In this document: positions 18,422 to 26,789 of the stretch, piece by piece | Layout: the number at the start of each line of letters is the position of its first letter | Numbering within the stretch: position 1 is the first letter of the stretch | Assembly: GCF_003369795.1 (NCBI RefSeq) | Contig: NZ_CP026730.1 | Location: 6,687,001-6,751,000, forward strand | Source: Streptomyces sp. CB09001 | GTDB lineage: Bacteria; Actinomycetota; Actinomycetes; Streptomycetales; Streptomycetaceae | DNA length: 64,000 nt | Reading direction: 5' to 3' | Program-made: the position numbers and the translations under genes | Notes under the pieces: model-generated | Told to the model about the DNA's origin: nothing | The model's input: only the letters and a program-made list of their open reading frames with translations | Databases searched by the model: none

Positions 18422-20374
18422 GTGACGATTCTGGAGAACATCCGGGGACCACGCGACCTGAAGTCGCTGTCCGAGGCGGAACTCGGTGAACTGTCCGACG
18501 AGATACGTGACTTCCTGGTGCACGCGGTCGCCCGCACCGGCGGTCACCTCGGACCCAATCTCGGCGTGGTGGAACTCACCGTCGCCCTGCACCGGGTCTT
18601 CGAGTCGCCGGACGACCGCATCCTGTGGGACACCGGCCACCAGAGCTACGTGCACAAACTCCTGACCGGGCGTCAGGACTTCTCCAAGCTGCGGAGCAAG
18701 GGCGGCCTGTCCGGCTATCCCTCGCGCGAGGAGTCCGAGCACGACGTCATCGAGAACAGCCACGCCTCCACCGTCCTCGGCTGGGCCGACGGCCTCGCCA
18801 AGGCCCGGCAGGTGCAGGGGGAGCGCAGCCACGTCGTCGCCGTCATCGGCGACGGCGCGCTCACCGGCGGCATGGCCTGGGAGGCGCTGAACAACATCGC
18901 GGCGGCCAGGGACCGGCCGCTGATCATCGTCGTCAACGACAACGAACGCTCGTACGCCCCGACCATCGGCGGCCTCGCCAACCACCTCGCGACGCTGCGC
19001 ACCACCGACAGCTACGAGCGGGCCCTGGCCTGGGGCAAGGACGTGCTCCAGCGCACGCCCGTGGTCGGCAACACCGTCTACGAGGCCCTGCACGGCGCCA
19101 AGAAGGGCTTCAAGGACGCCTTCGCCCCGCAGGGGCTCTTCGAGGACCTGGGACTGAAGTACCTCGGCCCGATCGACGGGCACGACATCGGCGCCGTCGA
19201 GTCGGCGCTGCGCCGTGCCAAACGCTTCCACGGTCCGGTGCTGGTGCACTGCCTCACCGAGAAGGGCCGCGGCTACGAACCCGCCCTGCGCGACGAGGAG
19301 GACCACTTCCACACCGTCGGCGTGATGGACCCGCTCACCTGCGAGCCGCTCAGCCCGGCGGGCGGCCCGTCCTGGACCTCCGTGTTCGGCGAGGAGATCG
19401 TCCGGATCGGCGAGGAGCGCGCGGACGTGGTGGCGATCACCGCGGCGATGCTGCACCCGGTGGGCCTCGCCCCCTTCGCCGAACGCTTCCCCGACCGGGT
19501 CTGGGACGTCGGCATCGCCGAGCAGCACGCCGCCGTGTCCGCCGCCGGCCTCGCCACCGGCGGGCTGCACCCGGTCGTCGCCGTCTACGCCACCTTCCTC
19601 AACCGCGCCTTCGACCAGCTTCTGATGGACGTGGCACTGCACCGCTGCGGCGTCACCTTCGTCCTGGACCGGGCCGGCGTCACCGGCGTCGACGGGGCCT
19701 CGCACAACGGCATGTGGGACATGTCCGTCCTCCAGGTCGTCCCCGGGCTGCGCATCGCCGCGCCGCGCGACGCCGACCAGCTGCGCGCCCAGCTGCGCGA
19801 GGCGGTCGCCGTGGACGACGCGCCGACGCTGCTGCGCTTCCCGAAGGAGTCCGTCGGACCCGCCGTACCCGCCGTCGACCGGATCGGCGGCCTGGACGTC
19901 CTGCACGCCGCGGACCGGCCCGAGGTGCTGCTCGTGGCGGTGGGCGTGATGGCGCCGGTCTGTCTCGGGGCCGCCGAACTCCTCGAGGCCCGAGGCATCG
20001 GCTGCACCGTCGTCGACCCGCGCTGGGTCAAGCCCGTCGACCCGGCGCTCGCACCGCTGGCGGCGGGGCACCGGCTGGTGGCCGTGGTCGAGGACAACAG
20101 CCGGGCCGCCGGGGTAGGTTCCGCGGTGGCGCTGGCGCTGGGCGACGCCGAGATCGACGTCCCCGTGCGCCGCTTCGGCATCCCCGAGCAGTTCCTCGCG
20201 CACGCCAAGCGCGCCGAGGTGCTCGCGGACATCGGCCTCACCCCGGTCGACGTCGCCGGCCGGATCGCCGCGAGCCTGGCCCTCGCCCAGCCGGCCGGGG
20301 ACCGGGCGGGGGAACCGGCAGTGGAACAGCCCGGCGACGGACGGATCGTCATGCCAGCGCAAGGAGAGAACTGA
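18422..20374 (+). CDS. dxs: 1-deoxy-D-xylulose-5-phosphate synthase Dxs
   Basis: A 650-residue thiamine diphosphate enzyme, the first step of the MEP pathway (pyruvate + glyceraldehyde-3-phosphate). The ThDP motif is [16 protein letters not shown] through VVNDNERS (about residues 141-178), [17 protein letters not shown] is the N-terminal signature, and the catalytic Glu lies in [10 protein letters not shown]. The GTG start at 18422 follows GAAGGGGG. The stop is directly followed by the next ATG. The C-terminus carries a ~30-residue low-complexity tail. Confidence 0.94.
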   Translation: MTILENIRGPRDLKSLSEAELGELSDEIRDFLVHAVARTGGHLGPNLGVVELTVALHRVFESPDDRILWDTGHQSYVHKLLTGRQDFSKLRSKGGLSGYPSREESEHDVIENSHASTVLGWADGLAKARQVQGERSHVVAVIGDGALTGGMAWEALNNIAAARDRPLIIVVNDNERSYAPTIGGLANHLATLRTTDSYERALAWGKDVLQRTPVVGNTVYEALHGAKKGFKDAFAPQGLFEDLGLKYLGPIDGHDIGAVESALRRAKRFHGPVLVHCLTEKGRGYEPALRDEEDHFHTVGVMDPLTCEPLSPAGGPSWTSVFGEEIVRIGEERADVVAITAAMLHPVGLAPFAERFPDRVWDVGIAEQHAAVSAAGLATGGLHPVVAVYATFLNRAFDQLLMDVALHRCGVTFVLDRAGVTGVDGASHNGMWDMSVLQVVPGLRIAAPRDADQLRAQLREAVAVDDAPTLLRFPKESVGPAVPAVDRIGGLDVLHAADRPEVLLVAVGVMAPVCLGAAELLEARGIGCTVVDPRWVKPVDPALAPLAAGHRLVAVVEDNSRAAGVGSAVALALGDAEIDVPVRRFGIPEQFLAHAKRAEVLADIGLTPVDVAGRIAASLALAQPAGDRAGEPAVEQPGDGRIVMPAQGEN

Positions 20375-21760
20375 ATGACCAAGGAGTTCGACCTCGCCGC
20401 GCTCTTGGCCGAGCGCGGGGCCGAGCGGTACGAGCTGCACGCCAGGCACCTCAACCACCAGCTGCCGCGCATGCTGCACACCATCGGCTTCGACAAGGTC
20501 TACGAGCGGGCCGAGGGCGCGCACTTCTGGGACGCGGACGGCAACGGCTACCTGGACATGCTCGCCGGGTTCGCGGTGATGGGCCTGGGCCGTCACCACC
20601 CGGTCGTCCGCAAGGCGCTGCACGACGTGCTCGACGCCTCGCTCGCCGACCTGACCCGCTTCGACTGCCCGCCGCTGCCGGGGCTGCTGGCCGAGAAGCT
20701 GCTCTCCTACAGCCCGCACCTGGACCGCGTCTTCTTCGGCAACAGCGGCACCGAGGCCGTGGAGACCGCGCTGAAGTTCGCCCGGTACGCGACCGGCCGG
20801 CAGCGGATCCTGTACTGCACGCACGCCTTCCACGGACTGACCACCGGCTCGCTGTCCGTCAACGGCGAGGACGGCTTCCGCAAGGGCTTCGCGCCGCTGC
20901 TGCCCGACACCGCCGTCCCGCTCGGCGACCTGGACGCCCTGGCGCGGGAGCTGAGGAAGGGCGACGTGGCGGCCCTGATCGTGGAGCCGGTCCAGGGCAA
21001 GGGCGTGCACGAGGCCCCGCCCGGATACCTGCTCGCCGCGCAGGAGCTGCTGCACCGGCACAAGGCGCTGCTGATCGCCGACGAGGTGCAGACGGGCCTC
21101 GGCCGTACCGGCAAGTTCTACGCGTACCAGCACTCGGACGGCGTGGAACCCGACCTGGTCTGCGTGGCCAAGGCGCTGTCCGGCGGATACGTGCCGGTGG
21201 GGGCCACCCTGGGCAAGGACTGGATTTTCCAGAAGGTGTACTCCTCGATGGACCGCGTGCAGGTCCACTCGGCGAGCTTCGGATCCAACGCACAGGCCAT
21301 GGCGGCCGGGCTCGCGGTGCTGTCGGTGATGGAGAACGAGGAGATCGTCGCGAACGCCGCCGCGGTGGGGGAGCGGCTGAAGTCCCGGCTGGCGGAGCTG
21401 GTGGACCGCTACGAGCTGCTCGCCGACGTCCGGGGCCGCGGACTGATGATCGGCATCGAGTTCGGCCGGCCGAGGTCCCTGAAGCTGCGCAGCCGCTGGA
21501 CGATGCTGCAGGCGGCGCGGAAGGGACTGTTCGCGCAGATGGTGGTCGTGCCGCTGCTGCAACGGCACCGGATCCTGACCCAGGTGTCCGGCGACCACTT
21601 GGAGGTGATCAAGCTGATCCCGCCGCTGATCATCGACACCGGCGACGCCGACCGGTTCGTCGACGCCTTCACGGAGGTGATGGAGGACGCGCACAATGGC
21701 GGTGGCCTGATGTGGGACTTCGGGAAGACCCTGGTCAAGCAGGCGGTGGCCAACCGCTGA
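20375..21760 (+). CDS. hpnO: Class III aminotransferase, HpnO-like
   Basis: A 461-residue PLP aminotransferase. In hopanoid clusters HpnO makes the aminobacteriohopanetriol side chain from the ribosyl/formyl hopane stage. GNSGTEAVETALKFAR is the phosphate-binding segment, LLIADEVQTGLGRTG binds the pyridoxal ring, and the Schiff-base Lys is in VCVAKALSGGYVPVGAT (about residue 264). The ATG directly abuts the dxs stop, with AAGGAGAG in front. Ornithine/acetylornithine aminotransferases share the motifs, but the context makes HpnO by far the likelier role. It ends the operon. Confidence 0.85.
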   Translation: MTKEFDLAALLAERGAERYELHARHLNHQLPRMLHTIGFDKVYERAEGAHFWDADGNGYLDMLAGFAVMGLGRHHPVVRKALHDVLDASLADLTRFDCPPLPGLLAEKLLSYSPHLDRVFFGNSGTEAVETALKFARYATGRQRILYCTHAFHGLTTGSLSVNGEDGFRKGFAPLLPDTAVPLGDLDALARELRKGDVAALIVEPVQGKGVHEAPPGYLLAAQELLHRHKALLIADEVQTGLGRTGKFYAYQHSDGVEPDLVCVAKALSGGYVPVGATLGKDWIFQKVYSSMDRVQVHSASFGSNAQAMAAGLAVLSVMENEEIVANAAAVGERLKSRLAELVDRYELLADVRGRGLMIGIEFGRPRSLKLRSRWTMLQAARKGLFAQMVVVPLLQRHRILTQVSGDHLEVIKLIPPLIIDTGDADRFVDAFTEVMEDAHNGGGLMWDFGKTLVKQAVANR

Positions 21761-21778
21761 GGGTGCCCTCGGGCGTTT

Positions 21779-21813
21779 TTGCCTCTGAGGCAAGGAATTT
21801 GCCTGGCAGGCAA
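21779..21813 (+). promoter_or_regulatory. Twin operator for the XRE-cupin regulator
   Basis: Two copies of the perfect dyad TTGCCT-N3-AGGCAA lie at 21779-21793 and 21799-21813, with centres 20 bp apart (two helical turns), ending 20 bases before the regulator start. Two dimers would sit on the same DNA face, so negative autoregulation is likely. Weak GC-rich hairpins followed by T5 at 21776-21780 may also terminate the hopanoid operon. Confidence 0.75.
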
Positions 21814-21833
21814 GATTCGGGCTGAATGGAGGC

Positions 21834-22448
21834 ATGAGCTCCTCCGAGACCGGCCCCGCCGAGGGGGCGGTCGCCGCCGTCGCGCCCCAGCTGCGTGAGC
21901 TGCGGCGGCGGGCCGCCCTCACCCTGGAGACCGCGGCCCGCGCCGCAGGACTCTCGCCCGCCCACCTCTCCCGCCTGGAGACCGGGCAGCGCCAGCCCTC
22001 GCTGCCGATGCTGCTCTCCCTCGCCCGGGTCTACGGTACGACCGTCGCCGAACTGCTGGGCGAGACGGCCGCCGACCGGGACGCCGTCGTCCGCGCCGCC
22101 GACATGGAACCCACCGCCGCGGGCGGCTGGACGTACTGGCGGGCCGGAGCGCCGGGCCGCGGCATGCAGGCCCTGCGCGTCCAGGTTCCGTACGGCTCCC
22201 AGGGCGACGTCGTGCGGGTGCACCCCGGCGAGGAGTGGCTCCACGTCCTCCGGGGCCGGTTGCGACTGCGCCTCGGGGACACCGAGCACCGGCTCACCGC
22301 GGGGGACAGCGCCCACTTCGACTCGATGACCCCGCACCGGATCGCCGCGCAGGACCCCGACGGGGTCGAGCTGCTGTTCGTCCACACCCTGCTGCAGAGC
22401 CCGACGGCCGCCCTGTGCCTCGGCCCGACCCCTGGAGAGACGCCATGA
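21834..22448 (+). CDS. XRE-family regulator with C-terminal cupin domain
   Basis: A 204-residue transcription factor. The N-terminal helix-turn-helix covers about residues 18-75 (LRELRRRAALTLETAARAAGLSPAHLSRLETGQRQPSL). The C-terminal beta-barrel includes VVRVHPGEEWLHVLRGRLRLRLGDTEHRLTAGDSAHFDSMTPHRI, a cupin with potential metal or ligand His/Glu residues. Such XRE-cupins usually sense a small ligand. Its ATG follows GGAGGC, and its stop overlaps the start of the 39-aa membrane peptide. Twin dyads just upstream are its probable operators; whether it also controls the hopanoid operon is unknown. Confidence 0.9.
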   Translation: MSSSETGPAEGAVAAVAPQLRELRRRAALTLETAARAAGLSPAHLSRLETGQRQPSLPMLLSLARVYGTTVAELLGETAADRDAVVRAADMEPTAAGGWTYWRAGAPGRGMQALRVQVPYGSQGDVVRVHPGEEWLHVLRGRLRLRLGDTEHRLTAGDSAHFDSMTPHRIAAQDPDGVELLFVHTLLQSPTAALCLGPTPGETP

Positions 22449-22564
22449 GCACCATGCAGGAGAAGTTCCCGCGCGCCCTGTGGGTGCGACTGGTCGTCTA
22501 CATCGCCCTGGGGCACGTCTTCGGCGGCTTCCTCTACCTGCTGTTCGAGGTGGGAGCCAAGTAG
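22445..22564 (+). CDS. 39-aa single-span membrane peptide (DUF6126-like)
   Basis: A 39-residue peptide: a short polar N-terminus (KFPRALWVR) followed by one strongly hydrophobic helix (LVVYIALGHVFGGFLYLLFEVG) and a terminal Lys. The ATG overlaps the regulator stop (ATGA) and GGAGAG lies just ahead, so the two are translated together. I recall the same pair in other Streptomyces, where the peptide is filed as DUF6126. It may help the XRE-cupin sense a membrane state, but nothing proves this. Confidence 0.75.
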   Translation: MSTMQEKFPRALWVRLVVYIALGHVFGGFLYLLFEVGAK

Positions 22565-22585
22565 CGCCGGCCGCGGGCGGGCGGC

Positions 22586-23383
22586 TCAGTCCAGCATCCG
22601 CTCGCGCAGCCGCTCCCGGGTCGCGGGAGTGAGCCGCAGTCCCTGCTCCAGGTAGGCGTCGACGCCGCCCCACGTCTCCTCGACGGTCTCGAAGGCCGCC
22701 GCCAGGTACTCGGCGCGCGCGTCGAACAGAGGACTGAGCAGCTCCATGACCTCGGGGGAGTAGGCCGAGGCCGCGGCACCGCTGCGGCGCACCTTGTAGC
22801 GCCGGTGCGCGGCGTTCGACTTCAGGTAGTCCTCGACGACGGCCTCGCGCTCGACGCCCAGGGCGAGCAGGGTGACGGCGATCGACAGGCCCGCCCGGTC
22901 CTTTCCGGCGGCGCAGTGCATCAGGGCGGGGACGCTGTCCTCGGCGAGCGCGTGCAGGATGCGGGAGTGCTCCGCGGTGCGCTCCGCGACGATCGATCGG
23001 TAGGAGCGGATCATCCGGTCCGCGGCCTTGCCGTCGGCCAGGATCTCGCGCAGCTGGTCGAGGTCGCCGTCCCGGACCATCGTCCAGAACTCGGCGCCGT
23101 CGGCCGGGTCGCTCAGCGGCAGGTTCACATTGCGCACGCCCGGCAGCTCGACGTCCGGGCCCTCGAGCTTCTGGTCGGCCGCGTTGCGGAAGTCGAAGAT
23201 GGTGTGCAGGCCCAGCGAGGCCAGGAACGCGGCGTCCTCCCCGGTGGCGTGAGCCAGGTGACCACTGCGGAACAGCACCCCCTGGCGCACCCGCCGCCCG
23301 TCCACGGTCGGCAGTCCGCCCACGTCCCGGAAGTTGCGCACACCGGTCAGCTCGGGTTCGGTCGACGGGACCTGCTGCGTCAC
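22586..23383 (-). CDS. Tyrosine-protein phosphatase (DUF1706-free, Y_phosphatase3 type)
   Basis: A 265-residue cytoplasmic phosphatase of the Mycobacterium PtpB/IphP-like family. The entry motif is RNFRDVGGLPTVDGRRVRQGVLFRSGHL, and the P-loop is MHCAAGKDRAGLS (Cys nucleophile in H-C-A-A-G-K-D-R). FDFRNAADQ is the usual second conserved piece. These enzymes hydrolyse phospho-Tyr, sometimes phospho-Ser/Thr or phosphoinositides. It converges on the XRE/membrane-peptide pair with a 21-base gap. Confidence 0.88.
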   Translation of the reverse strand: MTQQVPSTEPELTGVRNFRDVGGLPTVDGRRVRQGVLFRSGHLAHATGEDAAFLASLGLHTIFDFRNAADQKLEGPDVELPGVRNVNLPLSDPADGAEFWTMVRDGDLDQLREILADGKAADRMIRSYRSIVAERTAEHSRILHALAEDSVPALMHCAAGKDRAGLSIAVTLLALGVEREAVVEDYLKSNAAHRRYKVRRSGAAASAYSPEVMELLSPLFDARAEYLAAAFETVEETWGGVDAYLEQGLRLTPATRERLRERMLD

Positions 23384-23797
23384 GGGGGGCTCCTCCCACT
23401 CCGCCCCGCCGCCGCTGCTCGCCGGCGGGCTCCACCCGACGATACGGCATCACCCGTGTGCGAAATCGCACCCCGAGGCACATTCCGAGCCGATAAAGGC
23501 CTTCTGTCCGAATTGGCGCCTTAGTTACAACTGGCCCTGAAATGGCGGATGGTGAATGAGAGGCGCGTGAGCAGCGTCATATCCGTGACCGTCCGTTGCC
23601 CGTCATGTTCACGTAATTCAACTGCTTCTCAAGGGGCTTTAGATAAAACGCGCAGTGGAAAACGACGCAGTGTTACCGGATATTCCCGTAATGGATCAAT
23701 CGGAACACCCGTCGGGGGAACCCCTCGCTTGTCCCCGTCCGTCTTGGTCCCTTACGTTCACCACCGATCCGGACGGACGCCTAATCCTGCCGCCGAC
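23384..23797 (+). other. Intergenic leader region before the riboswitch
   Basis: There is no convincing gene in these ~410 bases, which are noticeably AT-richer than the surroundings (for example TTTAGATAAAACG near 23638). The promoters of the phosphatase (minus strand) and of the riboswitch transcript (plus strand) must lie here. A TTGTCC/TACGTT pair around 23738-23766 is a weak candidate for the latter. Confidence 0.4.
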
Positions 23798-23955
23798 CGG
23801 AGCCCGCACTCATCGACCACCCGTACACGGCAGGAGCGGGGGACCCACAGGTAGAACTGCCTGTTCCGGTTCCCGGAACGGCTTGGGGTAAAGCCGCGTT
23901 TCGGCGCGGCCGGGCATCTCCAGCCCGCACCCGACAGCTCACCTCGCAGGCGCCG
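23798..23955 (+). promoter_or_regulatory. Cyclic di-AMP riboswitch (ydaO-yuaA type)
   Basis: The leader carries the conserved blocks of the ydaO class in their usual order: GGAGCGGGGGACCCACAGG-like segment at 23832-23850, GGGGTAAAGCCGCG at 23885-23898, CGGGCATCTCCAGCCCG at 23911-23927, and CCGACAGCTCACCTCGCAGG at 23931-23950. It ends 15 bases before the start of the M23 peptidase gene. In Streptomyces this riboswitch class typically precedes wall hydrolases and acts as an OFF switch when c-di-AMP binds. Exact 5' boundary uncertain. Confidence 0.9.
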
Positions 23956-23969
23956 GAGAGGAATTCGCC

Positions 23970-24926
23970 ATGCCCGCGAAGGGTAAGCACCGCCGTACCA
24001 GGGCCATGCGCCTGACCCGCACCATCGCCGTCGCCGGTACCGGTGGCGCCGCGCTCGCGCTCCCGCTGATGGGTGCCGCCGCCGCCAACGCCGCTCCCAC
24101 GCACTCCGTTTCCGAGCAGGCCGTGCAGTCCGTTCCGACGTCCGCCAAGAAGGCCGCCGCCGAGAAGAACTCCGACTCGCGCACCTACACCGTGAAGAGC
24201 GGCGACTACCTCTCGAAGATCGCCGACGAGCAGGACGTCGACGGCGGCTGGAAGAAGCTCTACGCGGACAACCGCGAGGCCGTCGGTTCCGACCCCTCGC
24301 TGATCCACCCCGGGCTCAAGCTCTCGATCGACGGCCAGGCCGCCAAGTCGTCGGCGCCGTCCTCCGCGCAGTCGCAGAAGCCCGCGCAGAAGTCCGCCGA
24401 GAAGCCCGCCGCCGCGAAGCCGGCCAAGAAGTCGACGGACGCCGCGAAGACCTCCTCCTCGGACGACTCCGGCTCCTCGGAGTCCTCGAACACAGGCACC
24501 CAGTCCGCGGGCACCACCAGCGGCTACACCTCCCCCGTCGCGGGCGGCACCGTCGGCACCCCGTACCACCAGTCCGGCAGCATGTGGTCCAGCGGCTACC
24601 ACACCGGCACCGACTTCGTCGTCCCGACCGGCACCTCGCTCAAGGCCGTCGGCGCGGGCACCGTCGTCTCCGCCGGCTGGGGCGGCGCGTACGGCAACCA
24701 GGTCGTCATCCAGCTCGCCGACGGCCACTACGCCCAGTACGCCCACCTCTCCTCGCTCTCCGTCTCCGCCGGTCAGTCGGTGACGGCGGGTCAGCAGGTC
24801 GGCCTCTCGGGTGCCACCGGCAACGTGACCGGCCCGCACCTGCACTTCGAGATCCGCACCACGCCGGACTACGGCTCGGACATCGACCCGCTGGCGTTCC
24901 TGCGCTCGCACGGCGTCTCCGTCTGA
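23970..24926 (+). CDS. Secreted LysM / M23 family peptidoglycan endopeptidase
   Basis: A 318-residue exported wall hydrolase. The signal peptide is twin-basic then hydrophobic, ending near ANAA (about residue 42). A LysM domain (RTYTVKSGDYLSKIADEQDV ... LIHPGLKL) spans about residues 70-118, then a Lys/Ala/Ser-rich linker of ~65 residues. The C-terminal M23 domain has the zinc ligands in GYHTGTDFVVPTG and GPHLHFEIR. It should cut peptide cross-links in the peptidoglycan. Start ATG behind GGAGAGGAA. Translation or transcription is controlled by the c-di-AMP riboswitch directly upstream. Confidence 0.95.
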   Translation: MPAKGKHRRTRAMRLTRTIAVAGTGGAALALPLMGAAAANAAPTHSVSEQAVQSVPTSAKKAAAEKNSDSRTYTVKSGDYLSKIADEQDVDGGWKKLYADNREAVGSDPSLIHPGLKLSIDGQAAKSSAPSSAQSQKPAQKSAEKPAAAKPAKKSTDAAKTSSSDDSGSSESSNTGTQSAGTTSGYTSPVAGGTVGTPYHQSGSMWSSGYHTGTDFVVPTGTSLKAVGAGTVVSAGWGGAYGNQVVIQLADGHYAQYAHLSSLSVSAGQSVTAGQQVGLSGATGNVTGPHLHFEIRTTPDYGSDIDPLAFLRSHGVSV

Positions 24927-24953
24927 CGACCGGTTCCGCGCGGCCCCCGCGCC

Positions 24954-24991
24954 CCGAAGGCCGGACCCCGATCCCCGGGTCCGGCCTTCGG
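24954..24991 (+). terminator. Intrinsic terminator of the M23 peptidase gene
   Basis: Perfect 15-bp stem (24954-24968 with 24977-24991) around an 8-nt loop, 28 bases after the stop codon. Confidence 0.85.
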
Positions 24992-25137
24992 TGTGTCCGG
25001 ACCTCGGCGTACGCGCCGTGCAGCGCCCTCGCCGTATTCCGGAATTGACGAATACTTTAGGCGTGGCCTTTCTCACCGCCCGTCAACCCCTTCCTACGGT
25101 CGCGTAGGCCACATTCCAAGGTGAATCATGGGCCGAT

Positions 25138-25956
25138 GTGGCCAACGATTCGAAGAGTGACAGCAGAGCAGTGATCGGGTCGTACGTGGCGGTGGGGGAC
25201 AGCTTCACCGAGGGCGTCGGCGACCCCGGCCCCGAGGGGGCGTTCGTCGGCTGGGCCGACCGGCTCGCCGTACTGCTCGCGGACCGGCGCCCCGAGGGCG
25301 ACTTCACGTACACGAACCTCGCCGTGCGCGGCAGGCTCCTCGACCAGATCGTGGCGGAACAGGTCCCGCGAGTCGTCGGACTCGCGCCGGACCTGGTCTC
25401 GTTCGCGGCAGGCGGCAACGACATCATCCGGCCCGGCACCGATCCCGACGAGGTCGCCGAGCGGTTCGAGCTGGCGGTGGCCGCGCTGACCGCCGCGGCC
25501 GGAACCGTCCTGGTGACCACCGGATTCGACACCCGTGGGGTGCCCGTCCTCAAGCACCTGCGCGGCAAGATCGCCACGTACAACGGGCACGTCCGTGCCG
25601 TCGCCGACCGCTACGGCTGCCCGGTGCTCGACCTGTGGTCGCTGCGGAGCGTCCAGGACCGCAGGGCGTGGGACGCCGACCGGCTGCACCTGTCGCCCGA
25701 GGGGCACACCCGCGTGGCGCTGCGCGCGGGGCAGGCCCTGGGCCTGCGCGTCCCGGCCGACCCGGACCAGCCCTGGCCGCCCCTGCCGCCGCGCGGCACG
25801 CTCGACGTCCGGCGCGACGACGTGCACTGGGCGCGCGAGTACCTGGTGCCGTGGATCGGGCGCCGGCTGCGCGGCGAGTCGTCGGGCGACCACGTGACGG
25901 CCAAGGGGACGCTGTCGCCGGACGACATCAAGACGCGGATCGCCTCGGTGGCCTGA
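25138..25956 (+). CDS. SGNH/GDSL-family hydrolase
   Basis: A 272-residue esterase/lipase of the SGNH fold without a signal peptide, so probably cytoplasmic. Block I is VAVGDSFTEGVGDPG (Ser nucleophile), block II Gly is in NLAVRGRLL, block III is FAAGGNDI (Asn), and block V is DADRLHLSPEGH (Asp-x-x-His). The C-terminal ~70 residues are unconserved. The GTG at 25138 begins the frame; the ribosome site is poor and a GTG at 25171 is an alternative. Substrate unknown. Confidence 0.88.
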   Translation: MANDSKSDSRAVIGSYVAVGDSFTEGVGDPGPEGAFVGWADRLAVLLADRRPEGDFTYTNLAVRGRLLDQIVAEQVPRVVGLAPDLVSFAAGGNDIIRPGTDPDEVAERFELAVAALTAAAGTVLVTTGFDTRGVPVLKHLRGKIATYNGHVRAVADRYGCPVLDLWSLRSVQDRRAWDADRLHLSPEGHTRVALRAGQALGLRVPADPDQPWPPLPPRGTLDVRRDDVHWAREYLVPWIGRRLRGESSGDHVTAKGTLSPDDIKTRIASVA

Positions 25957-26016
25957 CGGCGGGTGTCCGAGAGGGCCGGTGCCGGTGCCCCGACGGGCCC
26001 GGTGTCCCGGCCGGCG

Positions 26017-26637
26017 CTAGCGCCGCGTGGTCGTCAACGCCGCGCGCTCCAGCCCGAGTTCCCGGGCCAGGGCCTCGTCCACCCACTCCTGCGCCCGGGT
26101 CCGCGACACCGTGCCCGTGTACGACGTGAGCTGCACCGCCAGCCCGTCCAGCAACGCCGTCAGCCGCAGGGCCGCGGCGTCCGGCTCGGGGCAGGAGAAC
26201 TCACCGGCGGCCACGCCCTCGGCGATGACCTCGGCGATCGCCGCCTTCCACTGGCGGTCCAGCTCGCGCGTGACGTCCCGCAGCGCGGGCTCGCGCGGCG
26301 CCGCCGCCCAGCCCTCGATCCACAGCCGCCAGCCCTTGGCCGGACCGGTCGGCGCGTACCAGCGCACGGCCGCCCGCAGACGGCGCAGCGCCGAGGTGCG
26401 ACGGGCGAGCAGCCCCCGCAGATGGGCGAGGTCGTCCTCGGCGGCATGGGTGAACGCGGCGGCGACCAGCCGCTCCTTCGTGGAGAAGTGGTAGAGCACC
26501 AGGGCGTTGCTGACACCGAGCGCCGCGGCCACGTCGGCGATCCGCAACGCCGCCACGCCCCGCGCGGATATCTGCTCGACGGCGGCGCCCAGCAGCTCCT
26601 CGCGCCGCTCCGCCACGCTCAACCGGACTCTCCCCAC
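26017..26637 (-). CDS. TetR family transcriptional regulator
   Basis: A 206-residue repressor-type protein. The DNA-binding domain is ERREELLGAAVEQISARGVAALRIADVAAALGVSNALVLYHFSTKERLVAAAF at residues 7-60, followed by an all-helical ligand domain. I start at the GTG at 26637 because AGGGTGA precedes it; the frame stays open to 26778 but without a ribosome site. It is divergent from the MBL hydrolase gene, and a 17-bp palindrome lies between them, so it likely controls that gene and itself. Confidence 0.87.
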   Translation of the reverse strand: MGRVRLSVAERREELLGAAVEQISARGVAALRIADVAAALGVSNALVLYHFSTKERLVAAAFTHAAEDDLAHLRGLLARRTSALRRLRAAVRWYAPTGPAKGWRLWIEGWAAAPREPALRDVTRELDRQWKAAIAEVIAEGVAAGEFSCPEPDAAALRLTALLDGLAVQLTSYTGTVSRTRAQEWVDEALARELGLERAALTTTRR

Positions 26638-26707
26638 GGACGTCACCCTATACAGGCGCCCCGGACGTGCGCCGACGCCCTTCCCGGTCCCGGCGGACCT
26701 GGGGAAC

Positions 26708-26724
26708 ACGGATGTCACATCCGT
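26708..26724. promoter_or_regulatory. Candidate TetR operator
   Basis: ACGGATGT-C-ACATCCGT is a perfect 17-bp palindrome (8-bp arms, one central base), the typical size of a TetR operator. It lies 71 bp from the TetR start and 66 bp from the MBL start, in the shared divergent promoter region. Confidence 0.65.
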
Positions 26725-26789
26725 CGTTCGAGGTGACGTAGGACGAGAAGACCATACTGAGAGCCTGAACCACTCCACCTGGAGGTACC

